DNA of 64,000 nucleotides. Source: Crocinitomix sp044361315. GTDB lineage: Bacteria > Bacteroidota > Bacteroidia > Flavobacteriales_D > Crocinitomicaceae. The stretch spans positions 1 through 64,000 of the forward strand of contig JBIKJA010000009.1 of the NCBI GenBank assembly GCA_044361315.1, in the 5' to 3' direction. Shown here one piece after another: positions 9,000 through 17,961 of this stretch. Under the pieces are notes generated by a model. That model had not been told where the DNA came from and ran no database searches. It was given only the letters and a program-made list of their open reading frames with translations. The position numbers and the translations under genes were made by a program. Position 1 is the stretch's first letter, and every line of letters begins with the position of its first letter.

Positions 9000-10088
9000 A
9001 TGAAACGATGGTCATTATCTATTTTACTGCTGAGTTTTTCCTTTTTGGGAATTGCCAAAGAGGTTGAAATTGATACGTTTTTGGTTCGAATGGAATCGGA
9101 AATTAATAACCAATTACAAAAAGTTCGGAGCACCAAAGACGACAATTTACGCTTGCTTGAAAACGAAACCTTGAAGGCGTTAATTGAAGAAATTTTGCCT
9201 TATCCGGGGACCTTCGAATATACATTCGAATCATTCAAAACCATGTCCACCATTACCTCGCCAGACGATGCATTTCGTTTATTTAATTGGAATATCGAGG
9301 ATAATTCAGGAATGAATATTCATTTTTGCTATTTAATTATGCCATCGCGAGCGGGAAAACCGAACGAAATTATTGAGTTTAAAGAAGATAATTTTACCTT
9401 ACCTCCACGCCCAGAAAACACCCTTGTTCCGACCACTTGGTACGGTGCTATTTATTACAAAATTCTTCCAGTTACCAAAGGGAATAAGACCTATTATACA
9501 GTTTTAGGTTATGATGGGTCCACGCGAGGAACGAATAAAAAAATCATTGATGTCTTTTTCTTTAAAAATGACAATTTACGCATGGGGTATCCGATTTTTC
9601 AAGAAGCTAAAAACTCTAAAACCTTGGTGAGACGCGTGTTTTTTGAATATTCTGAAAAAGTGACGATTGGGGTGAATATGAATGAACAATTAGATGCGAT
9701 TGTTTTTGATCACTTGATTCCTGAAATGCCAAATTTGGAAGGAATGTATGATTTTTATGTGCCGGACATGACCTATGATGGGTACCGTTGGGATGGAAAT
9801 AATTGGATTTATTTAGAAGATTTGGTGGCGGGGAATAATGAATCACGAAGAACGAAATTATATGGGCCAGGTGATGAGGAAGACACGGTTAAATTTGTAG
9901 AAGTAAAGGATGATTGGATAGACCCCGTGGATGGAAATCCAAATGGTGGAGGCACCAGTGCTGTTGCGCCAATTGATTTACTAGAAGAGGGTAAAAATGG
10001 TAAAAAGAAACCAACAAAAGATCGGATAAAAACCAAAACTCACCGCGGTAAAGCTAAAAAACCTCGTTCGGCTATTCGGAATGATTAG
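9000..10088 (+). CDS. Exported protein of unknown function
   Basis: 362 residues. An N-terminal signal peptide (MKRWSLSILLLSFSFLGIAK) is followed by a soluble, charged protein without a motif I recognise. Aromatic-rich stretches (TWYGAIYYKILP, YDFYVPDMTYDGYRWDGN) suggest a beta-rich fold. The last 40 residues are strongly basic and low-complexity (KNGKKKPTKDRIK, HRGKAKKP), perhaps a surface or nucleic-acid-contacting tail. It has its own promoter element and is convergent with the next gene, 8 nt apart. Many Bacteroidota carry proteins of this look, but I cannot name a family. Confidence 0.75.
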   Translation: MKRWSLSILLLSFSFLGIAKEVEIDTFLVRMESEINNQLQKVRSTKDDNLRLLENETLKALIEEILPYPGTFEYTFESFKTMSTITSPDDAFRLFNWNIEDNSGMNIHFCYLIMPSRAGKPNEIIEFKEDNFTLPPRPENTLVPTTWYGAIYYKILPVTKGNKTYYTVLGYDGSTRGTNKKIIDVFFFKNDNLRMGYPIFQEAKNSKTLVRRVFFEYSEKVTIGVNMNEQLDAIVFDHLIPEMPNLEGMYDFYVPDMTYDGYRWDGNNWIYLEDLVAGNNESRRTKLYGPGDEEDTVKFVEVKDDWIDPVDGNPNGGGTSAVAPIDLLEEGKNGKKKPTKDRIKTKTHRGKAKKPRSAIRND

Positions 10089-10096
10089 CCTTGGGT

Positions 10097-11419
10097 TTAC
10101 TCATCAAACTTCAATTTTTCGCGATAAATATATTTTTTCTGAACGGACTCGTAAGGACGATAAACGTAATAAACGTAATCGCCTACCAAATGAATATGTT
10201 CTATGTATTTGAAATTCAGTTTAAACGATTTTGAAATTTCACCAGTCATTGGGTTGATTTCGTTGAGGTAAGTGAATCCGTTTTGCATAAAAATACCGTA
10301 AATTTTATGGGTGACGCGGTCCTGAATGAGTGGTTGTTGCCATCCAGATTTGCGTGCGTCGAGGTGATAGAAAATTGGCAGGCTATCCACACAACCGGCT
10401 TGTTGGGTGTATTTAAACAAGAGGTTTTTATAATGGTTAAAGACAAAAATACTGTCGGTGCCTACTTTGAATAAAGGAGAGTAGAGGGGTTCGTAAAAAA
10501 TAGAGTTGGTGAATACGGTGGCACCTACCCAAATTTCTTTGTCGATTCCTGTTTCAATTTGTTTTTCGTGTGCCCAAAGTTTTGTGCGGGTGTCCACGTA
10601 TTTAAATTCGGAACGGTACAATTCCATCATGAATTCGTCTTCGACTTTTAACATGATTTTATTGGAAGAATCTTTTCGGTTGTATTCCAAATAATCAAAC
10701 GCTGGGTAGATTTCGGAATAATTTGAATAATAAATAAAGTCGCCAATGGTGTCGATAATTGGCGCAACATTGCGGAAATAATGGTCTCTATTTTCGAGAT
10801 AAGCATACATTTTACCTTGTTTAATATCGATAAAAAACACTTGTTCTTCGGTAATTAAATGGATGTTTTTTCTGAAATCGATGGTTAATTCGATCGCTTC
10901 GCCTTGGATATAATAGGTGTCGCTGATTTGTTTTGAGCTGTCTAAAAGCCGCAAAACGCTGCCTTGTTTTAGGTTTTTTTCGTAGGTTAACAAAAGTAAG
11001 TTGCCAGATTTGTCAAATTCATAATCGGCGACGCTATAGTCTTGTGTGCCATAAACAGTATCTGGGCGGTTGGCATAGACCTCAAAAACATTAAATGTTT
11101 TGTAGGCTAGGGTGATATCGATAATTAACGCCCCGTTTTTGGCGCGTTTTAATAATTTGGGCGAAATGGCCAAATTGGTTGATTGAAATCCGAAAAGGGA
11201 CACCTGCAAACTATCAGAAGTTGTTGGCGCTAATGAAATAGCATAGTCTCCCTCCGAATTGGTGATGTATTTTTTTTCGGGGGTTGATTTTAAATAATAA
11301 ATTGCCCTTGGAATGGCTTTTCCATCTTCATCCAAAATTTTGCCTTGTAGGGTGATTGTTTGCCCAAAACCAACGGAGGTGAGGAAAAGGAAAATGAAAA
11401 ATAAATATCTTTTAGCCAT
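10097..11419 (-). CDS. Exported carboxypeptidase-regulatory-like / propeller-like protein
   Basis: 440 residues from the ATG at 11419, chosen over a longer form because it begins a clean signal peptide (MAKRYLFFIFLFLTSVGFGQ). Residues about 21-105 form a CarboxypepD_reg-like domain (GKILDEDGKAIPRAIYYLKS, then NSEGDYAISL). This is followed by about 330 residues of repeated short strands (DFIYYSNYSEIYPAFDYLEY, DSIFVFNHYKNLLFKYTQ, THKIYGIFMQNG, GDYVYYVYRPYES). Their spacing resembles a six-bladed beta-propeller of NHL/YncE style. No catalytic residues stand out. It probably sits in the periplasm or on the surface. Confidence 0.75.
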   Translation of the reverse strand: MAKRYLFFIFLFLTSVGFGQTITLQGKILDEDGKAIPRAIYYLKSTPEKKYITNSEGDYAISLAPTTSDSLQVSLFGFQSTNLAISPKLLKRAKNGALIIDITLAYKTFNVFEVYANRPDTVYGTQDYSVADYEFDKSGNLLLLTYEKNLKQGSVLRLLDSSKQISDTYYIQGEAIELTIDFRKNIHLITEEQVFFIDIKQGKMYAYLENRDHYFRNVAPIIDTIGDFIYYSNYSEIYPAFDYLEYNRKDSSNKIMLKVEDEFMMELYRSEFKYVDTRTKLWAHEKQIETGIDKEIWVGATVFTNSIFYEPLYSPLFKVGTDSIFVFNHYKNLLFKYTQQAGCVDSLPIFYHLDARKSGWQQPLIQDRVTHKIYGIFMQNGFTYLNEINPMTGEISKSFKLNFKYIEHIHLVGDYVYYVYRPYESVQKKYIYREKLKFDE

Positions 11420-11493
11420 AATTTGATCCATTTTATCTATGGATGCACTCACCAAAATTATTCCATAAATTTAATTTGTTTTACTTTTAGGGC

Positions 11494-12426
11494 ATGAAAA
11501 TTTTTGCAAAGTATATTACTGATTATTTTAAGGTTGATTTTAGTTGGGCGGTTCACTTGGCGGTGGGCTTGTTTTTAGCGGCGGCCATTGCAACAAATTA
11601 TTCACTCAATTTTTACGAAAATATTACGGTTACTTACAATCACAGTTTTTATTCGGTGGTGTATTTATTTTTAACTTACATGGTTGGTTTTTTGGGGATA
11701 AGTTTGATTTTATCCTTGTTTTTACCCCGTGATAAAAAAATAATTTTCAACAAAAAATACTTGATTTTTGGTGGAATTGGGATTTTCTTTTTGGCCTTGG
11801 ATGGGAGTTATTATTTAATGGATTTCACCACTAAATTGTACAATGCAAATCCATTTGTTGGAGCATGGCAAAGGGCATGTGTCAGTAATTTATCAAGTTT
11901 AATTACGGTGATTATTCCTTTGTATTTCATTTACTTTGTGGTACGATATTTTAAACCTGAATGGTATGGTTTACGCTTAAATAATGCCAAAATCTTGCCT
12001 TATTTTTGGTTGATTTTAGGGATGATTCCCCTGATTTACCTCGCTTCTTTTCAACCTGATTTTTTAGAGACCTATCCAACTTATACAAACAATTATGAGT
12101 ACCGATTTTTGGAAACAGAACAATGGAAAACGGTTGGGCTTTATGAGCTGACGTATGGGTTTGATTTTTTATCGGTTGAACTTTTTTTTAGAGGTTTTAT
12201 GGTGATTGCCTTGTCTCGGTTTGTGGGGAAAGAAGCTATTTTGCCAATGGTGGTGGTGTATTGTTTTTTGCATTTTGGTAAACCCATGGGCGAAGCGATT
12301 AGTTCGATTTTTGGTGGGTATATTTTAGGAATTTTTGCCTATTCATCAAGGAATATTTATGGAGGTTTAATTGCCCATTTGGGCGTTGCATGGGGCATGG
12401 AATATTTGGCCTATTTAAATTTGTGA
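11494..12426 (+). CDS. CPBP (CAAX/Abi-type) membrane protein
   Basis: 310 residues with about eight hydrophobic segments. The C-terminal part is the CPBP glutamic intramembrane protease domain: VELFFRG at 228-234, CFLHFGKP at 258-264 and GGLIAHLGVAWGME at 290-303. The canonical first motif is EExxxR. Here the first Glu position is Val228 and only Glu229 and Arg233 remain, so the catalytic Glu of well-studied Rce1 enzymes may be missing. His260 and His295 are present. Either this branch uses a different acid or it is not a protease. A near-consensus -7 element (TACTTTTA, 11482-11489) lies just upstream. Confidence 0.8.
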   Translation: MKIFAKYITDYFKVDFSWAVHLAVGLFLAAAIATNYSLNFYENITVTYNHSFYSVVYLFLTYMVGFLGISLILSLFLPRDKKIIFNKKYLIFGGIGIFFLALDGSYYLMDFTTKLYNANPFVGAWQRACVSNLSSLITVIIPLYFIYFVVRYFKPEWYGLRLNNAKILPYFWLILGMIPLIYLASFQPDFLETYPTYTNNYEYRFLETEQWKTVGLYELTYGFDFLSVELFFRGFMVIALSRFVGKEAILPMVVVYCFLHFGKPMGEAISSIFGGYILGIFAYSSRNIYGGLIAHLGVAWGMEYLAYLNL

Positions 12427-12501
12427 TTTTACCCAACCATTTACCCTGTTTAAACGTTATGTAGGTATAAACCTTAAAGCTGATTCGTGCCAAACGTGTT
12501 T

Positions 12502-12538
12502 CCTCGAGTCTAACTGGTTTAATTCGAGGTTTTTTTTT
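12502..12538 (+). terminator. Rho-independent terminator
   Basis: CCTCGA at 12502-12507 pairs with TCGAGG at 12524-12529, followed by a run of nine T. It ends the CPBP gene before apaG. Confidence 0.75.
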
Positions 12539-12558
12539 GGTGATTGAATAGTTTTAAT

Positions 12559-12566
12559 TATATTTG
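12559..12566 (+). promoter_or_regulatory. -7 promoter element of apaG
   Basis: TATATTTG fits TAnnTTTG. Predicted +1 near 12570, only about 3 nt before the ATG at 12573, so the message may be leaderless. This also argues against a TTG start at 12564, which would precede the transcript. Confidence 0.55.
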
Positions 12567-12572
12567 AATGTA

Positions 12573-12959
12573 ATGATAACAGCTTTAACCTGCGGGGTAA
12601 AAATTAGCGTTGAAAGTCTTTACAGAAAAGACCTTTCGAACGTTGGGAACAGTATGTTCTTTTTTAATTATAGAATTGTGATTGAGAACATGAATTCGTT
12701 TGAGGTTCAGTTAATATCTCGGTATTGGTTTATTTTTGATTCCTTAAATCCGTCAAAAGAAATTTCGGGTGAAGGAGTTGTGGGTGAACAACCTATTTTA
12801 GAATCGGGACAAAATCATGTGTATGTAAGTGGTTGTGATTTGCACAGCGAAATTGGCTACATGCGCGGCTATTATGTATTTGAACGAATGGATACCAAAG
12901 AACGTTTTAAAGTTGCGGTTCCTAAATTTGAATTGGTGGCTAAGTTGAAATTGAATTAG
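12573..12959 (+). CDS. apaG: ApaG protein
   Basis: 128-residue ApaG (DUF525) domain protein of about the usual length. Typical features are the SVESLYR opening, NYRIVIENMNSFEVQLISRYW, the glycine-rich GEGVVGEQPILESGQNHVY and the GYMRGYYVFE block near the C-terminus. In enterobacteria ApaG is linked to cobalt/magnesium resistance and its gene sits with apaH; the biochemical role is still unclear. Here it stands alone between a terminator and a dispersed repeat. The start at 12573 is the first ATG and fits the promoter position. Confidence 0.9.
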   Translation: MITALTCGVKISVESLYRKDLSNVGNSMFFFNYRIVIENMNSFEVQLISRYWFIFDSLNPSKEISGEGVVGEQPILESGQNHVYVSGCDLHSEIGYMRGYYVFERMDTKERFKVAVPKFELVAKLKLN

Positions 12960-13035
12960 GTGGCTGAGGTATAGAAGCCACCATGATTTACGTTTTTTCT
13001 TTTAAAGGAATAATTTAAAACTTTTCTCGTATTTT

Positions 13036-13163
13036 GTGTTAGGGGTTGCAGTGGCAGCTCCCTGACGATACCGACAAAACAGGTCGGGATGTCTGGGACT
13101 ATAACGGAAGACCCGACCCTGACTATTCCGACGTTTCAGTCGGAATAGTCAGGGGAACACCCA
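13036..13163 (-). repeat. Dispersed GCGTT...AACGC-type repeat, copy 1
   Basis: About 128 bp with nested hairpins: a perfect 16-bp stem (13117-13132 with 13139-13154, loop gtttca) and a 7-bp stem (ggtcggg 13082-13088 with cccgacc 13112-13118; its last two bases overlap the first stem, so the two may be alternatives). Read on the minus strand it lines up with copies at 39230-39359 and 54062-54202. Shared blocks include the GGGTGTTCCCC/GGGCGTTTCCC end, ccgttatagt and gagctgccact. Its ends are GTGTTA and AACACC, a mutated form of GCGTTA and AACGCC. It fills most of the 349-bp gap before pruA; the rest holds nothing I can identify. Confidence 0.8.
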
Positions 13164-13273
13164 AATCATTAGCATTGAAGGTAGAAAAAACAATCGATTT
13201 TATCATTATATTTCTGTTGGTATCTTAGGGAACGAATTCGAATTTTTGCAATGAATATTCCTTAAAATTTGTT

Positions 13274-13281
13274 TATTTTTG
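13274..13281 (+). promoter_or_regulatory. -7 promoter element of pruA
   Basis: TATTTTTG fits TAnnTTTG; predicted +1 near 13285 and a 24-nt leader. A TTTG lies about 25 bp upstream, a little far for the -33 element. Confidence 0.55.
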
Positions 13282-13308
13282 TGACACTAAAAGCAAAAAA
13301 AGCAAATT

Positions 13309-14937
13309 ATGCCAGAAGCAATTTATCATGTGCCTGTTCCGACTAACGAACCTGTTACGCCCTATGCGCCAGGAAGTGCGGCGGCTGTTCGATTATTGAA
13401 TAAATACCAAGAATTATACAATCAAAAACCGATTGATGTTCCGATGTATATTGGAAGTGATGAAGTTAGAACGAACGATAAGCGGGTGTTAAGTCCTCCG
13501 CATGATCATAAACATATTTTAGGTCATTACAATTACGGGGATAAAACGCATGTTTCTAGAGCGATTGATTCGGCCTTGGCGGCGAGAGAAAATTGGGCGA
13601 ATTTGCCATGGGAACACCGGGCGGCTGTTTTTTTAAAAGCGGCTGATTTATTAGCTGGTCCTTTTAGGGATAAGGTAAATGCGGCGACAATGTTGGCTCA
13701 ATCAAAAAACTGTATGCAAGCTGAAATTGATGCGGCCTGCGAGTTGATTGACTTTTTTAAATTTAACGTGGCTTATGTTACCCAAATTTATAATCAACAA
13801 CCAGAATCGAATCCTGGAATGTGGAATAGATTGGAGTACAGAGCTTTGGAGGGATTTGTTTTTGCATTAACTCCGTTTAACTTTACATCGATTTGTGCGA
13901 ATTTGTGTACTGCTCCGGCTTTGATGGGGAATGTGGTGGTGTGGAAACCTGCTGAAACTCAAATTTATTCGGCGCAAGTGTTGATGGAATTGTTTAAAGC
14001 CGCTGGTTTGCCAGATGGTGTAATTAATATGGTAACTGTCGGTGGCGCTGTGGCAAGTGAAGTAGTGTTTAAACACAAAGATTTTGCTGGAATTCATTTT
14101 ACAGGTTCGTCGGCTGTGTTTAAGCAATTATGGAAAGATATTAGTTTGAATTTGGATGGATACCGAAGTTACCCGCGTATTGTTGGGGAAACGGGTGGAA
14201 AAGATTTTATTATTGCCCATAAATCGGCCAATGCAAAAGAGGTTGCGACAGGTATTTCACGTGGTGCTTTTGAGTATCAAGGTCAAAAATGTTCGGCTGC
14301 TTCGAGAGCTTATTTGCCTACGAATATTGCTAATGAGGTGATTGAATATGTAAAAGCGGATTTAGCTTCTTTTAAAATGGGAAGTCCGAGTGATTTTAGC
14401 AATTTTATTAATGCGGTGATTAGCGAACGTGCGTTTGATAAAATTACAAGTTATATTGACTATATCAAAGGTCAAGGTGATGCACAAATTGTATCGGGTG
14501 GAAATTACGACAAATCGGTTGGGTATTTTATTGAACCTACGGTGGTGGTGACCAGTAATCCGAAATTTAAAACCATGTGTGAAGAAATTTTTGGTCCTGT
14601 TATGACGATTTATGTGTACGATGAAAATGACTTTGAAGCAACGTTAGAATTGTTAGATCAAACTTCTGAATATGCATTAACCGGTGCTGTTTTTTCACGC
14701 GACCGTTATGCGATTGATTTAGCGAGCAGAAAATTACAAAATGCCGCTGGGAATTTTTACATCAACGATAAACCAACTGGCGCAGTAGTTGGGCAACAAC
14801 CTTTTGGTGGTGCTCGTGCTTCTGGTACGAATGACAAAGCGGGTTCTTATTTGAATTTAATTCGATGGGTATCGGCACGGACTATTAAAGAAACGTTTGT
14901 ACCAGCGACTGATTATCGTTATCCGTTTTTAGGTTAA
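13309..14937 (+). CDS. pruA: L-glutamate gamma-semialdehyde dehydrogenase (P5C dehydrogenase)
   Basis: Oxidises glutamate-gamma-semialdehyde (from proline or from ornithine) to glutamate with NAD+. The 542-residue product is a complete ALDH-superfamily enzyme of the stand-alone P5CDH type. Visible motifs are FNFTSICANL, the NAD-binding VWKPAET and FTGSS, the general-base Glu294 in GETGGKDF, the catalytic Cys328 in YQGQKCSA, and EEIFGPV. No proline dehydrogenase domain is fused. Together with the arginase at 45 kb it could complete an arginine-to-glutamate route if an ornithine aminotransferase exists elsewhere; that link is inference. Confidence 0.96.
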   Translation: MPEAIYHVPVPTNEPVTPYAPGSAAAVRLLNKYQELYNQKPIDVPMYIGSDEVRTNDKRVLSPPHDHKHILGHYNYGDKTHVSRAIDSALAARENWANLPWEHRAAVFLKAADLLAGPFRDKVNAATMLAQSKNCMQAEIDAACELIDFFKFNVAYVTQIYNQQPESNPGMWNRLEYRALEGFVFALTPFNFTSICANLCTAPALMGNVVVWKPAETQIYSAQVLMELFKAAGLPDGVINMVTVGGAVASEVVFKHKDFAGIHFTGSSAVFKQLWKDISLNLDGYRSYPRIVGETGGKDFIIAHKSANAKEVATGISRGAFEYQGQKCSAASRAYLPTNIANEVIEYVKADLASFKMGSPSDFSNFINAVISERAFDKITSYIDYIKGQGDAQIVSGGNYDKSVGYFIEPTVVVTSNPKFKTMCEEIFGPVMTIYVYDENDFEATLELLDQTSEYALTGAVFSRDRYAIDLASRKLQNAAGNFYINDKPTGAVVGQQPFGGARASGTNDKAGSYLNLIRWVSARTIKETFVPATDYRYPFLG

Positions 14938-14971
14938 TTGACTGATTTTTTTTGAGGTAGTTCGCTTAAAA

Positions 14972-15799
14972 TTGAATAAGTTGGAAGATAAGTTTATTGA
15001 CATTGACACCCTTATTAAATCGAAAAATCCGCGGTTGTATAAGTGGATGCCTAATTTTTTGATTCGGTATTTGAAAAAAACGATTCATGAAGATGAATTG
15101 AATTTAGCAATGGCTGAAACGAAGGGCATGAATGGGTATGAATTTTCGTTGGATACCTTAAAGCGGTTGGACATTAAAGTGGAGGTAGAAGGTTTGGAAA
15201 ATGTTCCTGCCGAAGGTCGTGTTATTTTTACGGTAAATCACCCTTTGGGTGGAATGGATGCCATTGCGATTATTAAGGAAGTTTATCCGATGCGGAATGA
15301 TTTAAAATTTGTGGTGAATGATTTATTGTTGCATTTGCCTAATTTGAGGGATCTTTTTGTCGGAGTCAACAAACACGGAACCAATAGCAAAGATTCGTTA
15401 AACGATTTGAATGATTTATTTGCATCAGAACGTGCCGTTTTTGTTTTTCCAGCAGGCTTGGTGAGTCGGCGGAAGCGGGGAGTGGTAAAGGATTTAGAGT
15501 GGAAAAAGACATTTATTACCCGCGCTAAAAAATTTGAGACGCCTGTCGTTCCGGTGTTTATTGAAGGAGAATTAAGTTCGTTTTTTTACCGCTTGGCAAA
15601 TTTTAGAACGGCAATTGGCGTAAAGGCAAATATTGAAATGCTTTATTTGGTGGATGAATTGTTTAACCAAAAAGGAAAAACATTGCGGTTAAGGTTTGGA
15701 GAATCGATACCTTACCAAACTTTTGACAAACATAAGAAGGACATTGAATGGGCACAGTGGGTCAAAGACCAGTGTTATGCCCTAGAAAAGAAAAAATAG
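14972..15799 (+). CDS. PlsC-family O-acyltransferase for aminolipid synthesis
   Basis: 275 residues with a lysophospholipid-acyltransferase (PlsC) domain: NHPLGGMDA supplies the HX4D catalytic pair (about residues 90-95), and VFPAGLVSRR is the substrate-binding block. Its partner, starting 1 nt downstream, is a GNAT-type N-acyltransferase. The same pair makes glycine lipids (GlsB/GlsA) in Bacteroides and ornithine lipids in other phyla. I therefore infer that this enzyme adds the second, ester-linked acyl chain. The start is a TTG at 14972, since no ATG precedes the domain; TTG at 14981 is possible. It lies 34 nt after pruA and may be co-transcribed. Confidence 0.8.
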   Translation: MNKLEDKFIDIDTLIKSKNPRLYKWMPNFLIRYLKKTIHEDELNLAMAETKGMNGYEFSLDTLKRLDIKVEVEGLENVPAEGRVIFTVNHPLGGMDAIAIIKEVYPMRNDLKFVVNDLLLHLPNLRDLFVGVNKHGTNSKDSLNDLNDLFASERAVFVFPAGLVSRRKRGVVKDLEWKKTFITRAKKFETPVVPVFIEGELSSFFYRLANFRTAIGVKANIEMLYLVDELFNQKGKTLRLRFGESIPYQTFDKHKKDIEWAQWVKDQCYALEKKK

Positions 15800-15800
15800 C

Positions 15801-16736
15801 ATGATAGATAAATTAGCATATATAATTCCGCCTGTTGACAGAGATTTATTAGTAAAGGAGTTGACCCCTGAACGATTTGTGCGCAAGACCAATCGCGCAG
15901 GAAACTTGATTTATTGTGTGAACCATTTAAACGCACCGAATGTGATGCGTGAAATTGGGCGCCTGCGTGAATTGACCTTTGCCCTTGCGGGCGGGGGGAC
16001 AGGAATGCCGCTTGATATTGATGAACAAGATACGGCGGAGGTTTGCTATGAACAATTGATTGTTTTTTCGCCAGATGATTTGGAGATTATGGGTGGCTAT
16101 CGTTACATCGATTGCGCCAAAGCAGTGAGTACGGATAAACATGAATTATCTACTTCACATTATTTTCACTTTTCGTCTGAATTTGAGGAAAAATATTTGC
16201 CTTATACCATTGAGTTGGGGCGTTCTTGGGTGAATCCTTTATTTCAGCCTTCGACCAATCCGCGAAAAGGACTTTTTGCCTTGGATAATTTGTGGGATGG
16301 GTTAGGGGCTATTGTTTTATTGCACCCAAAGATGAAATATTTTTTCGGAAAGGTAACGATGTACTCTACGTATAACGAACAAGCGAAAAGGGCGGTTTTA
16401 GGCTTTATGAAATATTATTTTCCTGACCACGATCAATTGGTGACGCCTTTGTTTCCCATGTACACGACTGTCGAAAACCACGAAATTGTGGCGGAGATTC
16501 GCGGGCTTGAGTTTAAAGATGGGTTAAAAGTGTTGCAAAAATATTGCCGTGATCGGGATGAAAATATTCCGCCTTTGATTAATAATTACATGCAACTTTC
16601 GCCGACGATGAAATCCTTTGGAACGTGTCGCAATCAAGATTTTGGAGGAGTAGAGGAGACAGGGATTTTGATCACTGTGGCCGACATCGAAGAATCAAAA
16701 AAGAACCGCCATTTGGAAGGGTTTGAATTGGTGTAA
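15801..16736 (+). CDS. GNAT-type N-acyltransferase (GlsB/OlsB-like)
   Basis: 311 residues matching the Acetyltransf_5 / OlsB-like family, which transfers a 3-hydroxyacyl chain from acyl-ACP to the amino group of an amino acid, the first step in glycine- or ornithine-lipid synthesis. Visible features are REIGRLRELTF, GGGTGMPLDIDEQD, GGYRYIDC, YTIELGRSWV (the core GNAT strand) and LWDGLGAIVL. It starts 1 nt after the PlsC-like gene stop, so the two are surely co-translated. The long C-terminal extension after the GNAT core is usual for the Bacteroidota form. Which amino acid is used cannot be told from sequence. Confidence 0.82.
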   Translation: MIDKLAYIIPPVDRDLLVKELTPERFVRKTNRAGNLIYCVNHLNAPNVMREIGRLRELTFALAGGGTGMPLDIDEQDTAEVCYEQLIVFSPDDLEIMGGYRYIDCAKAVSTDKHELSTSHYFHFSSEFEEKYLPYTIELGRSWVNPLFQPSTNPRKGLFALDNLWDGLGAIVLLHPKMKYFFGKVTMYSTYNEQAKRAVLGFMKYYFPDHDQLVTPLFPMYTTVENHEIVAEIRGLEFKDGLKVLQKYCRDRDENIPPLINNYMQLSPTMKSFGTCRNQDFGGVEETGILITVADIEESKKNRHLEGFELV

Positions 16737-16812
16737 AATTGTAAGGTGAAGAATGATCCGTGTTCTGTTGTTTCGATCTATTGAATGGGGTAAAATAACC
16801 CATTAATAATGT

Positions 16813-16820
16813 TATTTTTG
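16813..16820 (+). promoter_or_regulatory. -7 promoter element
   Basis: TATTTTTG fits TAnnTTTG; predicted +1 near 16824. A TTG codon at 16830 would leave a leader of only about 6 nt; the ATG at 16839 (15-nt leader) is preferred. Confidence 0.55.
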
Positions 16821-16838
16821 TAAGATAAATTGCTTGTA

Positions 16839-17891
16839 ATGATTAGAAATCTTTTTTTTATTGGATTGTTCGCTGGATTTTTAGGTTTGAATTCGTGTGA
16901 AACTGAATTTAGTTTAAATGGCGAATATACGCTAACTCCTGTGGTATTTGGTTTATTGGATCCTTTGGACTCGATTCATACCGTTAAAATTACCAAGGCA
17001 TTTTTAGGTGATGGGAATAATTTAGAGTATGCAAAAATTGACGATTCGAGTTATTTTGCGCAAGTGGAGGCACAAGTCATTGAATTTAACGAAGACGGCG
17101 ATGCAACTGGCCGTAAATGGCAATTAAAAGATTCAATTGTAGAAGGCAAATCAACCGATGGCATTTTTTACAGCCCGAATCAAAAAGTATATTATTTTGA
17201 AGAGAAGGCTTTAGTCACTTCTTACACCTATAAAATTGAAGCGGATTTAAATGAGGGGCAAATGAGTTTTACTGCGACAACTACCTTAATTGATGGATTT
17301 GAATTAAAAGGAGCAATTGTTAGCAATCCATTATTTAAAGTGCCGTTTGCAAAAAACACGGTGGAAGACGATGAAGATTATTTAAATTGGAATGTGAGCA
17401 TCGAACCTGGAACAAATGCAGCGCGTTACGAATTAGCTTATTCATTAAATTGGACAGAGTTTTACGATGATGGAACAGATGAAAGTTTTTCAATGAGACG
17501 CGTTGAAACTATTGAATCGGCTGATAAAGAAGTAAATTTGATCAGTGGTTTGGATTTTTTTAGATGGGTTGGGGAGAACATTGCGGACGATCCAAAAGTT
17601 ATTCGCCGTACCTATGGTGGAATTGATTTACATGTTTCAGTAGCGCACAAAACGTTAGATACCTATATGCAAGTGAGTAAACCTGTTACTGGAATTGCTC
17701 AAATTCAACCACTTTACACCAATATTGACGGGGGCTTTGGTTTGTTTTCGAGTAGGGTGTTGTACACCAAAAAAGGGGTTAATCTTGACGATGCATCCAT
17801 TAAAGAATTGGCAACTGGTTCATACACCAATACCAAGTTGTTTTGTTCGGATCGCCCAATTCATATTGGCGAGACTTTCTATTGTGATTAA
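16839..17891 (+). CDS. DUF4249-like outer-membrane lipoprotein
   Basis: 350 residues with a lipoprotein signal (MIRNLFFIGLFAGFLGLNSC, lipobox LNSC). The N-terminal part YTLTPVVFGLLDPLDSIHTV followed by KITKAFLGDG looks like the start of DUF4249 proteins, Bacteroidota lipoproteins often found near TonB-dependent receptors, though no receptor is present here. The rest is beta-rich with an acidic surface and ends in cysteines (LFCSDRP, FYCD). I am fairly sure it is an exported lipoprotein and only moderately sure of the family. Confidence 0.72.
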   Translation: MIRNLFFIGLFAGFLGLNSCETEFSLNGEYTLTPVVFGLLDPLDSIHTVKITKAFLGDGNNLEYAKIDDSSYFAQVEAQVIEFNEDGDATGRKWQLKDSIVEGKSTDGIFYSPNQKVYYFEEKALVTSYTYKIEADLNEGQMSFTATTTLIDGFELKGAIVSNPLFKVPFAKNTVEDDEDYLNWNVSIEPGTNAARYELAYSLNWTEFYDDGTDESFSMRRVETIESADKEVNLISGLDFFRWVGENIADDPKVIRRTYGGIDLHVSVAHKTLDTYMQVSKPVTGIAQIQPLYTNIDGGFGLFSSRVLYTKKGVNLDDASIKELATGSYTNTKLFCSDRPIHIGETFYCD

Positions 17892-17907
17892 TTAAGGCTT
17901 ATTTAAA

Positions 17908-17938
17908 CAAAAAAAACGTCCTCATTTCTGAAGACGTT
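17908..17938 (-). terminator. Rho-independent terminator of the LOG-family gene
   Basis: On the minus strand AACGTC (17938-17933) pairs with GACGTT (17920-17915), followed by a T run. The plus strand lacks a T run after the stem. Confidence 0.7.
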
Positions 17939-17961
17939 GATGTAATTCGATTTTATTGTAC

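Noticed and set aside
13117..13154. Perfect 16-bp hairpin as a terminator or attachment site
   Set aside because: No T tract follows on either strand, and it lies inside the dispersed repeat that recurs at 39 kb and 54 kb.
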